From Selenomonadaceae bacterium (GTDB taxonomy: Bacteria > Bacillota > Negativicutes > Selenomonadales > Selenomonadaceae), in NCBI GenBank assembly GCA_017614505.1, contig JAGABT010000013.1, positions 1 through 64,000 of the forward strand: 64,000 nucleotides of DNA, read 5' to 3'. The notes beneath the pieces are model-generated. The model made no database searches and had not been told where the DNA came from. It saw nothing but the letters and a program-made list of their open reading frames with translations. Below, in pieces: positions 52,830-61,488 of this stretch (the stretch's first letter is position 1; the number at the start of each line of letters is the position of its first letter). Position numbers and translations under genes: made by a program.

Positions 52830-54100
52830 ATCTGTTTGAGGCGGCGAATGAAGCCGAAAATAAAAAAAATCAGCCGCTGGCTGAAAAATTGCGTCCGCAG
52901 AATCTTTCTGATTTTGTCGGGCAGGAAAAAATTACAGGCAGTCTGAGTAAAATGATTGCTGAAGGGCGCATTCCTTCGATGATTTTTTTCGGCGCGCCTG
53001 GTACCGGCAAAACTTCGCTGGCGAAAATTATCGCCAACACGACCGCCGCGAATTTCGTCAAGGTCAACGCGGCGCTTTCGGGCGTCAAGGAACTGCGCGA
53101 AATTGTCAAAGACGCCACCGACCAGCTGAATTTCTACCGCCGCCGCACGATTCTTTTTATCGACGAGATTCACCGCTTCAACAAGTCTCAGCAGGATTTT
53201 CTTCTGCCCTACGTTGAGGACGGGCGGCTGATTCTGATTGGCGCCACGACGGAAAACCCGTTCTTTGAAGTCAATCCGGCGCTTTTGAGCCGCGTCAAAA
53301 TTATTCGGCTGAACAGGCTCACTGCCGCCGATATTCAAAAAATTCTCCGGCGCGCCGTTGAGACCGAAAAACCTGAACGCGTCGAAGATTCCGCCCTTGA
53401 AATTATCGCTGACTTTGCAGACGGCGATGCCCGCGTTGCTCTGAATATTTTTGAGCAGCTGATTTTCGACGGCGGCGTTACGCTGGAAAATCTGCGTGAA
53501 ATTCTCGGCGAAAAAATTCGGCGCTACGACAAGCTCGGCGATAACCACTACGACACGGCGAGCGCGTTCATAAAAAGTATGCGCGGCAGTGACGCGGACG
53601 CGGCGATTTTCTATCTGGCGAAGATGATTGACGGCGGCGAGGACTTGATGTTTATCGCTAGGCGGATTGTGATTTGCGCGGCGGAAGACGTAGGCAACGC
53701 TGACCCAATGGCGCTGGTGATTGCTAACGCGGCGGCGCAGGCGGCTCAGTTCGTCGGACTGCCCGAAGCCCGCATTCCCCTCGCGCAGGCTGTCACGTAC
53801 ATTGCGGGCGCGCCCAAAAGCAACGCGGCTTACCTTGCGATTGACGCGGCTTTGAGCGACGTTAAAGAAAATTCCGGCGCGGACGAAGTTCCAATGCACC
53901 TGCGCGATACCAGCTACAAGGGCGCCAAATTTTTCGGCAACGGCAAGGGCTACCAGTACCCGCACGACTTCCCAGAACATTTCGTGGAGCAGCAGTACCT
54001 GCCGGATTCGCGCAGAAATTCGCGGTACTATTTTCCCACGGAAACTGGCGCGGAGGCTGAAATTAAAAAATCCCTCCAGCGTTGGTGGAAGAGGGATTAG
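52826..54100 (+). CDS. rarA: Replication-associated recombination protein A
   Basis: 424-aa AAA+ ATPase (MgsA/RarA) acting at stalled replication forks with SSB. PLAEKLRPQNLSDFVGQEK, Walker A GAPGTGKTS, Walker B ILFIDEIHRFNK, sensor ATTENPFFE, and the C-terminal tetramerisation part MHLRDTSYKGAK. ATG at 52826 overlaps the EamA stop; the frame is open further upstream but in the EamA gene. It overlaps convergent sigH by 4 nt. Confidence 0.95.
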   Translation: MNLFEAANEAENKKNQPLAEKLRPQNLSDFVGQEKITGSLSKMIAEGRIPSMIFFGAPGTGKTSLAKIIANTTAANFVKVNAALSGVKELREIVKDATDQLNFYRRRTILFIDEIHRFNKSQQDFLLPYVEDGRLILIGATTENPFFEVNPALLSRVKIIRLNRLTAADIQKILRRAVETEKPERVEDSALEIIADFADGDARVALNIFEQLIFDGGVTLENLREILGEKIRRYDKLGDNHYDTASAFIKSMRGSDADAAIFYLAKMIDGGEDLMFIARRIVICAAEDVGNADPMALVIANAAAQAAQFVGLPEARIPLAQAVTYIAGAPKSNAAYLAIDAALSDVKENSGADEVPMHLRDTSYKGAKFFGNGKGYQYPHDFPEHFVEQQYLPDSRRNSRYYFPTETGAEAEIKKSLQRWWKRD

Positions 54101-54846
54101 TCAAGGGTAGTGTCGCTTACGGGCGATTTGATTTGCCGGTCGATAGTCGAAAGTCCGCGATAAACCGTGCCAATGTCGATTGCGTCGGTGCGGCTGGCGA
54201 CGTAGCGCTCAAGTTTCCGTTTAACCCGCTGCAACGCGTTGTCGATTGACTTAACGTGCCGGTTCAGACTGGCGGCAATTTCCTGGTAGGATTTCCCGTC
54301 GAGGTACGCCATTAAAACCTGCCATTCAAGGTCGCTCAAAATTTCCTCCATCTTTTTTTCGATAGCGAGAAATTCTTCGCGGCTGATAACGAGTTCCTCA
54401 GGGTCGGCAACCTTCACGCCGGATAAAACGTCAAGGAGAGTGCGGTCAGAATCTTCGTCGTAAATCGGCTTGTTCAGCGAAATATACGAGTTCAGCGGAA
54501 TGTGCTTCTGACGCGTGGCAGTTTTAATCGCAGTGATAATCTGGCGCGTCACGCAAAGCTCCGCGAACGCGTGAAACGAAGAAAGTTTATCGCTCTTAAA
54601 ATCCCGCACCGCCTTATAAAATCCAATCATACCTTCCTGAATTATATCTTCGCGGTCGGCGCCAATTAAAAAATATGAACGCGCCTTCGCCCGCACGAAA
54701 CTGCGGTACTTGTGGATTAGATAATCCAGCGCGACGGGATTAACGTTATCTTTGATTTCGGCAATAATTTCCTCGTCCGTCAAGGATTCGTACTTGCTGT
54801 ATTCATCGGAATGCTCGCTTCCGCAAATGCTGTCGCTGTTTTCCAT
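54097..54846 (-). CDS. sigH: RNA polymerase sigma factor SigH
   Basis: 249-aa sigma-70 family protein of the SigH group. Region 2: NPVALDYLIHKYRSFVRAKA, DREDIIQEGMIGFYKAVRDF. Region 4: LSDLEWQVLMAYLDGKSYQEIA and HVKSIDNALQRVKRKL. In Firmicutes it drives transition-state and competence or sporulation genes. ATG at 54846 has GGAGG 7 nt upstream. The C-terminus runs about 25 residues past region 4. Confidence 0.93.
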   Translation of the reverse strand: MENSDSICGSEHSDEYSKYESLTDEEIIAEIKDNVNPVALDYLIHKYRSFVRAKARSYFLIGADREDIIQEGMIGFYKAVRDFKSDKLSSFHAFAELCVTRQIITAIKTATRQKHIPLNSYISLNKPIYDEDSDRTLLDVLSGVKVADPEELVISREEFLAIEKKMEEILSDLEWQVLMAYLDGKSYQEIAASLNRHVKSIDNALQRVKRKLERYVASRTDAIDIGTVYRGLSTIDRQIKSPVSDTTLD

Positions 54847-54989
54847 TTGATGACCTCCATCAATGCAAATATTATAAAACACCCGCCGCAGCAAGTCAAA
54901 TTTTTTTAAAAAGTGGCAGGGAATTTTTCCGGCGTATCGAATAATCATGGAGGTACTTTGATTAGAAATTTTTGAGGAGGTTTTTCGCC

Positions 54990-55391
54990 ATGGCGGAAGA
55001 AAAAGAATTGATGAGAACCGAAAAAGGTCTCGGCTCGATTAAGATTGCGGACGAAGTTGTCAGCATTATCGCGGGTCTGGCGGCGACGGAGATTGAGGGC
55101 ATTGCCGGAATGAGCGGCGGTCTCGTCGGCGGTATCGCAGAAATGCTCGGCCGCAAGAATTTTTCCAAGGGCGTAAACGTTGAAGTTGGCGAGCGCGAAG
55201 CGGCTATCGACCTTTATGTTATCGTCAAATACGGCGTGCGCATTCCCGACGTTGCACTGGCGGCGCAGGAAAACATTAAGCGCGCTATCGAGACCATGAC
55301 CGGTCTTTCCGTCGTCGAAGTCAACGTCCACGTTCAGGGCGTCAATTTCCCCGAAGAGGAAGAAAAGAACGACGAAGTTCGCGTCCACTAA
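54990..55391 (+). CDS. Asp23/Gls24 family envelope stress protein
   Basis: 133 aa: GSIKIADEVVSIIAGLAATEIEGIAGMSGG, then VNVEVGEREAAIDLYVIVKYG and VVEVNVHVQGV, the Asp23 alpha/beta core. These membrane-associated proteins help envelope homeostasis and bind AmaP, encoded next. GAGGAGG lies 9 nt before the ATG at 54990. First of a four-gene group leading into nusB. Confidence 0.93.
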   Translation: MAEEKELMRTEKGLGSIKIADEVVSIIAGLAATEIEGIAGMSGGLVGGIAEMLGRKNFSKGVNVEVGEREAAIDLYVIVKYGVRIPDVALAAQENIKRAIETMTGLSVVEVNVHVQGVNFPEEEEKNDEVRVH

Positions 55392-55446
55392 GATTCTAAC
55401 GGTTCTGTCGAAAAAGTCATTAACGTTGCGGGAGGTGTGAAAGTCG

Positions 55447-56019
55447 ATGGGTATCTTAGGGCGCCTTTTATTGCTTTTGTACGTCCTTGCGGTAATGGCG
55501 GCGCTGGTAGTGAGTGCGGGCATTTGCCTGCACTTCATTGCGGCGCAGACGTGGCAGAACGAATTGAACTGGATTATCGGGCGGCAGGAAACTCTGGCGG
55601 TAATAGCGGTAATGTTCCTCGCAAGCCTGTGCCTTTTGTCTATGGCGCTGTCGTCTAAAAGAAAAGTAGCGGAAGTCGTGAATGTAAGCGGCGATATTGA
55701 ATTGGAAAAGGGAAATGCCGGCGAAGTAAAGGTCACGGTTCCGGCGCTTGTCGGCGTAGTGGAACGGGCGGCGTTGAACGTCTTAGGCGTGCGGCAGGTA
55801 TCGGCAAACGTTTCCAAGCAGGGCGGCGAAATTCCTGTAAAAGCCCAGCTGGAGATAGTGCTGAGTCAAAATTACGCGGCGACGGAAGTTAGCGGGCAGG
55901 TTAAAGATGCGGTAAACGCGGCGCTGAAAACGGTTCTTAAAATTCCAGACGCGCCGGTTGAAGTAAAAGTTGTCGAAATCACTCACGCGGTGATTGAGCG
56001 CGAAAAACGCGTTGTCTGA
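55447..56019 (+). CDS. amaP: Alkaline shock response membrane anchor protein AmaP
   Basis: 190 aa. Two N-terminal TM helices (LLLLLYVLAVMAALVVSAG; LAVIAVMFLASLCLLSMAL), then an Asp23-like cytoplasmic domain (VTVPALVGVVERAALNVLGV, VEVKVVEITHAV). It anchors Asp23 to the membrane. GGGAGGTG lies upstream of the ATG. Confidence 0.88.
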   Translation: MGILGRLLLLLYVLAVMAALVVSAGICLHFIAAQTWQNELNWIIGRQETLAVIAVMFLASLCLLSMALSSKRKVAEVVNVSGDIELEKGNAGEVKVTVPALVGVVERAALNVLGVRQVSANVSKQGGEIPVKAQLEIVLSQNYAATEVSGQVKDAVNAALKTVLKIPDAPVEVKVVEITHAVIEREKRVV

Positions 56020-56028
56020 GGTGTCACC

Positions 56029-56424
56029 ATGCTGAACAGAATTAAAAAAATCAAAGATATTTTTGGGAGCACTTTCAAAACTACGCGGTTGGGCGGCGAA
56101 TTTATTCTGCGCGAAAATGATTTTGGCAGAGTTCACCTTGATACCAGCGTGATTCAGCGCGTCGTCGAACATACAAAAGTTTTCGGCGTCCACGAAATTA
56201 AAAACGTTGTTGTTGATAAGCCGAGCCCCGAAGTTCCGCTGAATATCCGGCTGAGCCTGACGGTTGAACACGATTTGTCGCTGGTTGAGATTGGCGAAAA
56301 ACTGCGCGACGAAGTTAAAAGGGAATTGTACCAGCTTTTCGGTATAAATGACGCAACTTTTGACATTCGCGTTGTGCGTATCACGAACGAAATTCCTGAC
56401 AAAACCAGGCGGCGCGTAAGATGA
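56029..56424 (+). CDS. Divergent Asp23-like protein
   Basis: 131 aa. Not a close Asp23 match, but the same pattern is visible: VHLDTSVIQRVVEHTKVFGVHEIKNVVV, LNIRLSLTVEHDLSLVEIGEKL and TFDIRVVRITNEIP. Basic ends. No TM. It follows amaP by 9 nt and probably belongs to the same envelope complex (inference). Confidence 0.7.
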   Translation: MLNRIKKIKDIFGSTFKTTRLGGEFILRENDFGRVHLDTSVIQRVVEHTKVFGVHEIKNVVVDKPSPEVPLNIRLSLTVEHDLSLVEIGEKLRDEVKRELYQLFGINDATFDIRVVRITNEIPDKTRRRVR

Positions 56425-56437
56425 GGCGGTGAAATTC

Positions 56438-56695
56438 ATGTTGGAAATCATGTGGACAGACGTTAAAAATCTGGCAAAACGTTTATTTGCAACTAACACG
56501 AAGCGGAAGATTGGCTTTATTATGGGCGTAATTTCAGGTATTTTTATTCTGCTCGTCGGTCCGTTCGCTACGTTTTTCATGTTTTTCTGCGGAGTCATCG
56601 GTCTGTTCATCGGCTCGCGTTTTGATAAGGACGACAATCTGATTGACAATACGCTCAATGCTATCGATGAAAATCTGCCGGAGCGTTTCCGCTAA
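56438..56695 (+). CDS. Small membrane protein of the DUF2273 type
   Basis: 85 aa. Two TM helices (IGFIMGVISGIFILLVGPFA; FFMFFCGVIGLFIGSRFD) with an acidic C-terminus. Small proteins of this type often occur beside Asp23/AmaP. ATG at 56438 is preferred over GTG at 56429, which is too close to the GAGG site. A membrane partner of the Asp23 group is likely. Confidence 0.75.
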   Translation: MLEIMWTDVKNLAKRLFATNTKRKIGFIMGVISGIFILLVGPFATFFMFFCGVIGLFIGSRFDKDDNLIDNTLNAIDENLPERFR

Positions 56696-56728
56696 TGCAA
56701 ATTTTTTAGTTAAGGTGATTGTATAAAA

Positions 56729-57205
56729 ATGGGCCGAAAACTTGAACGCGAAAAGGCTTTTCAGGCGATGAAAAGGCGCCGCATACTGGCACGCGAGACG
56801 GCTTTCAAAGCGTTATTTCAGCTGGATTTCGGAGTCGTCGAAACGGACGAAAAGGAGATTTACGAAAATCTTGCCGTCGAGAATGCGATAGAGGAATCCA
56901 CTGAGGACAGCGACGATGAACTTCAAGAGGAAAATCTGACTTACATTGTCGAGACGGTGAAAAACGTCATGGCGCACCGCGAAGAAATTGACGCAGTTAT
57001 AAAAAAATATTTGCGGGAAAACTGGACGCTTAATCGTCTAGCCACGGCGGACAGGAATATCCTTCGGCTCGCGGTCTATGAACTCGCCGAAAAAAAAGTT
57101 CCCACAGGCGTCGCAATTAATGAAGCTGTTGAGCTCGCGAAAAAGTACGGCACCGACGATTCGGCGCGGTTCGTGAACGGTATCCTCGACGCAATCGCAA
57201 ATTGA
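56729..57205 (+). CDS. nusB: Transcription antitermination factor NusB
   Basis: 158 aa helical protein that binds boxA RNA with NusE (S10) in rRNA antitermination. RRRILARETAFKALFQLDFG, NWTLNRLATADRNILRLAVYEL and VAINEAVELAKKYGTDDSARFVNG (split over two helices) are typical. An alternative start at Met14 (56768) would give the more usual family N-terminus. A perfect terminator follows. Confidence 0.93.
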   Translation: MGRKLEREKAFQAMKRRRILARETAFKALFQLDFGVVETDEKEIYENLAVENAIEESTEDSDDELQEENLTYIVETVKNVMAHREEIDAVIKKYLRENWTLNRLATADRNILRLAVYELAEKKVPTGVAINEAVELAKKYGTDDSARFVNGILDAIAN

Positions 57206-57216
57206 AATTTTGTCAG

Positions 57217-57241
57217 CCGGACGCCCCTGTCCGGTTTTTTT
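57217..57241 (+). terminator. Terminator after nusB
   Basis: CCGGAC, loop GCCCCT, GTCCGG, then T7. Six perfect GC-rich pairs. Confidence 0.92.
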
Positions 57242-57260
57242 ATTTTTGGAGATGGTTTTC

Positions 57261-58139
57261 ATGTTCAAAGAACTCTGGGAATTTCGCGCGGGACTGGTGG
57301 AAAAAAATCTGCAGCTTGAACTGGCGCAGACTCAGATTCTCGACGAAAATTTAGCGCGGGCGATGGAATACAGTCTGCTGAGCGGCGGAAAAAAATTGCG
57401 TCCAGTCTTGCTAATGGCGGCGGCGGACGCGGTAAACGGTACCGGCGAAAATTTCCTGACGACTGCCAGCGCCGTCGAAATGATTCACACCTACTCGCTG
57501 ATTCATGACGATTTACCGGCGATGGATAATGACGACTACCGGCGCGGCAAGCTGACTAATCACAAAGTTTTCGGCGAGGCAATGGCGATTCTGGCTGGCG
57601 ACGCGCTTTTGACTCTGGCGTTTGAAGTCGTCACGCGGCAGAAAAATACTTCCTACGCGGCGATTCTGTCGGTGATTCGCGAACTCAGCACGGCGGCGGG
57701 CGCGGGCGGTATGGTTGGCGGACAGGCTATCGACCTGGAGTCCGAAGGCAAAACTATTGATATGGCGACGCTCAGGAAAATGCATATGGGCAAGACCGGC
57801 GCGCTGTTCAGGGCGGCTATTCGTTCCGGCGCGATTTTAGCCAGCGCCAACAGGTTTCAGCTCGCCGCGCTCACCAGTTACGCGGAAAATTTCGGTCTGG
57901 CTTTTCAAATCACGGACGATATTCTTGACGTGACGGGCGACGAAAAAAATCTTGGCAAGCCTGTCGGCAGCGATGCGCGAAATAAAAAATCCACCTACGT
58001 TACGCTGACTTCGCTTGAGGCTGCGAAAAAATTAGCCGGTGACGCCGTGAATGACGCTGTGGACGCGCTGAAAATTTTTGGCGACGAGGCGGAGTTCCTG
58101 CGCGAAATGGTGAAGTATCTCGTTGAGCGCGACAAGTGA
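57261..58139 (+). CDS. ispA: Farnesyl/geranylgeranyl diphosphate synthase
   Basis: 292-aa short-chain prenyl synthase. First Asp-rich motif HDDLPAMDNDD, second TDDILDVTGD, plus GGKKLRPVLLMAA and GQAIDLESEGK. Makes farnesyl diphosphate from IPP and DMAPP; lies before dxs, which supplies the precursors. ATG at 57261 with GGAGATGG upstream; chain length cannot be fixed from sequence. Confidence 0.93.
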   Translation: MFKELWEFRAGLVEKNLQLELAQTQILDENLARAMEYSLLSGGKKLRPVLLMAAADAVNGTGENFLTTASAVEMIHTYSLIHDDLPAMDNDDYRRGKLTNHKVFGEAMAILAGDALLTLAFEVVTRQKNTSYAAILSVIRELSTAAGAGGMVGGQAIDLESEGKTIDMATLRKMHMGKTGALFRAAIRSGAILASANRFQLAALTSYAENFGLAFQITDDILDVTGDEKNLGKPVGSDARNKKSTYVTLTSLEAAKKLAGDAVNDAVDALKIFGDEAEFLREMVKYLVERDK

Positions 58140-58200
58140 TTAATTGTTAGTTGCCGGCTACGAATTTTTCTAATAACTACCGAGAGAGGAAGGGATTGCC

Positions 58201-60108
58201 ACGGGGCTGCTGGAAAGGCTGCGTTCACCCGCAGAACTGCACGGAATGAGCCTGCCGGAACTTCGACAGCTGGCGGCGGAAATTCGCGAATTAATCTTGA
58301 CTACGGTCGCGGCGAACGGCGGGCATCTGGCGCCGAGTCTGGGAACGGTTGAACTGACGCTGGCGCTTTACTCGGTATTCGACTGCGACGCGGACAAAAT
58401 CGTCTGGGACGTTGGACACCAGGCGTACACGCACAAAATCTTGACGGGGCGCCGCGATAATTTTCATACGCTCAGAAAAAAGGACGGGCTGTCGGGTTTT
58501 CCACGGCGCGCCGAATCCCCTTACGATGCGTTTGGCGTAGGACACGCGTCGACTTCAATCAGCGCGGCGCTGGGACTTTTAATCGCCGAGGAGCTGAACA
58601 AAACTTTCGGCAAGGTCATAGCGGTAATTGGCGACGGCGCATTGACGGGCGGCGAGGCGTTCGAGGCGCTGAATCACGCCGGTCAGCTCAAGAAAAAACT
58701 GCTGGTGATTTTGAACGATAACGAAATGTCGATAGCGAAAAACGTCGGCGCGCTGGCAGAATATCTGTCGGAAGTGCGGCTGGCTCCGCGCTACCAGCGG
58801 GCGAAGAAAGATTTTGAAGCGTTCGTAAAAAGCCTGCCGCTGCCGGATATTGGCGACAAAATTTTGCAGGCGGCGCATTCGGTTCGGTACGGTTTGAAGT
58901 CGGCGATAGTTCCAGGGACGATTTTCGAGGCGCTGGGATTTACGTACCTGGGACCAATCGACGGGCACGACATTCACGCGATGCAGGATATTTTTTCGCG
59001 CGTGTCGGTTTTGGAAGAGCCGGTGCTGATTCACGTGCATACGACGAAGGGCAAGGGATTCGCACCAGCTGAAAAGTCGCCGGAAAAATTCCACGGCGTT
59101 GGAAAGTTCGACAAGGCAACCGGCAAAGTTTTCAAAAAGCTGTCGGCGCCGAGCTACACAGAAATTTTCAGCAGGGCGCTTTTGGACTGCGCGAGGGTCG
59201 ATGAAAAAATCGTGGCGATAACGGCGGCGATGCCTTCGGGGACGGGCTTGAAAGCGTTCGCCGAGAAATTTCCGCGCAGATTTTTCGACGTAGGAATAGC
59301 GGAGGAACACGCGGTAACGCTGGCGGCGGGAATGGCGGCGGGCGGCTTGAGACCGGTCGTGGCGATTTACTCGACGTTCATTCAGCGGGCTTACGATCAG
59401 ATTTTGCACGATGTCTGCCTGCAGAATCTGCCGGTGATATTCTGCCTGGACAGGGCGGGGCTGGTAGGCGAGGACGGCGCAACGCACCATGGCGTTTTCG
59501 ATCTGGCGTTCCTGCGCACGGTACCGAACATGAACATTCTGGCGCCGAAAGATGAAAATGAGCTCCGGCAAATGCTTTTCGCGGCGGTAAGGCGGAAAAT
59601 CCCCGTAGCGATTCGCTATCCGCGCGGAGCAGGGCTGGGCGTCGAAGTTGAAGAAGTTCCAAAAATTTTACCGTGGAGCAAAGCCGAGCTGGTTCGCAAA
59701 TCAACCGGCGCGGAAGTTTCGATATTCGCGGTTGGCAGTATGGTCAGCGTGGCTGTGGCGGCGGCGGAATTGCTGGCGGAAAAAAATATTCCAGCGAACG
59801 TAGTCAACGCGCGGTTCGTCAAGCCGCTGGATACCGAGCTTGTTGAAAGTGAGGCGCGCGCGGTTAAAATTCTTGCGACGGTTGAGGAAGGAACGCTGAG
59901 CGGCGGTTTTGGCAGCGCGGTTGCTGAATTTCTCGCTGACAGGAATATTTCAACGCGGCTGGTTAGATTCGGGATTGGCGATAATTTTGTTGAGCATGGC
60001 AGTCGCGCAGAACTTCTGGAAATTTGCGGTCTGACGGCGGAAAAAATTTGTAACAGGATTGTTGAGGTTGGACATGAACAAGACGGAAAGATTTCTGGCG
60101 GCGCTTGA
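58201..60108 (+). CDS. dxs: 1-deoxy-D-xylulose-5-phosphate synthase, probable ACG start
   Basis: Thiamine-diphosphate enzyme of the MEP isoprenoid pathway, joining pyruvate and glyceraldehyde-3-phosphate. GGHLAPSLGTVELTLAL, the ThDP motif GDGALTGGEAFEALNHAG, and the transketolase part GIAEEHAVTLAAGMA, YSTFIQRAYDQI, RGAGLG. The first ATG in frame (58246) loses conserved N-terminal residues: reading upstream gives GLLERLRSPAELHG, which aligns with other Dxs starts. The only codon well spaced (7-8 nt) from AGGAAGGG is ACG at 58201, giving 635 aa. ATT at 58195 is less well spaced. Confidence 0.9.
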   Translation, partial: TGLLERLRSPAELHGMSLPELRQLAAEIRELILTTVAANGGHLAPSLGTVELTLALYSVFDCDADKIVWDVGHQAYTHKILTGRRDNFHTLRKKDGLSGFPRRAESPYDAFGVGHASTSISAALGLLIAEELNKTFGKVIAVIGDGALTGGEAFEALNHAGQLKKKLLVILNDNEMSIAKNVGALAEYLSEVRLAPRYQRAKKDFEAFVKSLPLPDIGDKILQAAHSVRYGLKSAIVPGTIFEALGFTYLGPIDGHDIHAMQDIFSRVSVLEEPVLIHVHTTKGKGFAPAEKSPEKFHGVGKFDKATGKVFKKLSAPSYTEIFSRALLDCARVDEKIVAITAAMPSGTGLKAFAEKFPRRFFDVGIAEEHAVTLAAGMAAGGLRPVVAIYSTFIQRAYDQILHDVCLQNLPVIFCLDRAGLVGEDGATHHGVFDLAFLRTVPNMNILAPKDENELRQMLFAAVRRKIPVAIRYPRGAGLGVEVEEVPKILPWSKAELVRKSTGAEVSIFAVGSMVSVAVAAAELLAEKNIPANVVNARFVKPLDTELVESEARAVKILATVEEGTLSGGFGSAVAEFLADRNISTRLVRFGIGDNFVEHGSRAELLEICGLTAEKICNRIVEVGHEQDGKISGGA

Positions 60109-60685
60109 GGAAATGCGGGCGGCGATAAACGGGCGGGAATTTGAAAAACTGGCGCGGCACGTCGACGTTGAGGAATTTTTAAGCGAAGGCTACGAGGAAG
60201 TCACGGACGAGCTGGCGAAGCGCTGCGCGGAGTTCCACGAGCTTTACCCGAAAGATTTGCTGTTCAAATTCGGCAGCGGGATTTTGCGCCTGTACAACGC
60301 AAAATTCAAGGGCGTGCACTTGGCTTTCGTGACGCGGACGATGAATGCTTACTTCGATAAAAATCTGACGCCGCCTAAAAGTTTCGCGTTGCACCCGATA
60401 AATTTCTGCGCAGTCGAACTTTCGCGATTATTGAAAGCGCTCTCGTCGGACGTACAGAAAATCACGTTCGAGGAAAATCACGCGCTGGTTGACGTGGAAA
60501 TTTCTGGCGACCGCTCGGAGTACGGGAAAATGTGGGGGACGCTGCCTTTCAAATGCGAGTTCGAGGAAGTTGAAGGCATCTGGAAACTGCGGCGAATTGT
60601 GAACGTGCGCGAACTGGTGCCGCCGGTTCTGGACATGGCGGAAACGTACTGGCCAGCCGCGTGGGATTTGGGAATAAAATTATGA
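60074..60685 (+). CDS. Unknown protein between dxs and tlyA (203 aa)
   Basis: Not recognised. Soluble; N-terminus KTERFLAALEEMRAAINGRE, middle FGSGILRLYNAKFKGVHLAFV, C-terminus LPFKCEFEEVEGIWKLRRIV. No signal or TM. ATG at 60074 has GAGG 6 nt upstream and starts 35 nt inside dxs; the stop overlaps the tlyA start (ATGA). Tight coupling to both genes suggests it is expressed, but its role is unknown. Confidence 0.7.
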   Translation: MNKTERFLAALEEMRAAINGREFEKLARHVDVEEFLSEGYEEVTDELAKRCAEFHELYPKDLLFKFGSGILRLYNAKFKGVHLAFVTRTMNAYFDKNLTPPKSFALHPINFCAVELSRLLKALSSDVQKITFEENHALVDVEISGDRSEYGKMWGTLPFKCEFEEVEGIWKLRRIVNVRELVPPVLDMAETYWPAAWDLGIKL

Positions 60686-61488
60686 GCCGCGAAAGGCTTG
60701 ACGTTCTGCTGACAGAGCGCGGATTTTTCGACAGCCGCGCCCGCGCCAAAACTATGATTATGCTCGGCAAAATTCTCGTCAACGGGCAGAAAGTCGATAA
60801 GGCAGGTACGCTCGTCTCAACTGACGCGGAAATTCAGATTCTCGGCGAGGATATGCCATACGTTTCGCGCGGCGGTTTCAAGCTGCGCAAGGCTATCGAA
60901 AGTTTTGGTCTGGATCTGCGCGGGAAAATTGCGGCTGATATTGGCGCGTCGACCGGCGGTTTCACGGATTGTATGCTGCAGAGCGGCGCGGCTAAAGTTT
61001 ACGCCATCGACGTGGGCTACGGGCAGCTGGCGTGGAAACTCCGCAACGATACCCGCGTTATCAACCTTGAACGCACGAACATTCGCAACGTCACGCGCGC
61101 GGATATCCCCGACGTTCTGGATTTCGCGTCGATTGACGTGGCGTTCATTTCGCTGGATAAAGTTCTGCCCGTCGCCTTTGAACTGCTCAGCGATACCGGC
61201 GAAGTTGCCGCGCTGATTAAGCCGCAGTTCGAGGCGGGGCGGGAAAATGTCGGCAAGAAAGGCGTCGTCCGTGATAAAAAAATTCACGCGGCAGTTATCG
61301 AGTACGTGCTGAATTTCGCGCAGGATTTGGGCTTTAAAATTTGCGGGCTGGACTTTTCGCCGATTAAAGGTCCCGAAGGCAATATCGAATACCTTGCGCA
61401 TTTTTCCAAAAATCCCGCCGCGCCGGAATTTGACTGGGCAAAAAAAATAAGCGCTGCCGTTGAGGCGGCGCACTCTACGCTTGACTAA
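60682..61488 (+). CDS. tlyA: TlyA-family 2'-O-ribose rRNA methyltransferase
   Basis: 268 aa. N-terminal S4 RNA-binding domain (RLDVLLTERGFFDSRARAK), then a FtsJ-like methyltransferase with ADIGASTGGFTDCMLQSGA, IDVGYGQLAWKL, DVAFISLDKVLP and LIKPQFEAG. Methylates ribosomal RNA; members are also called haemolysins. ATG at 60682 is set by the 4-nt overlap. It runs 14 nt into convergent recG. Confidence 0.94.
   Translation: MSRERLDVLLTERGFFDSRARAKTMIMLGKILVNGQKVDKAGTLVSTDAEIQILGEDMPYVSRGGFKLRKAIESFGLDLRGKIAADIGASTGGFTDCMLQSGAAKVYAIDVGYGQLAWKLRNDTRVINLERTNIRNVTRADIPDVLDFASIDVAFISLDKVLPVAFELLSDTGEVAALIKPQFEAGRENVGKKGVVRDKKIHAAVIEYVLNFAQDLGFKICGLDFSPIKGPEGNIEYLAHFSKNPAAPEFDWAKKISAAVEAAHSTLD

Noticed and set aside
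52655..53980. 441-codon minus-strand frame opposite rarA
   Set aside because: Antisense to rarA; composition is that of a reversed coding strand.
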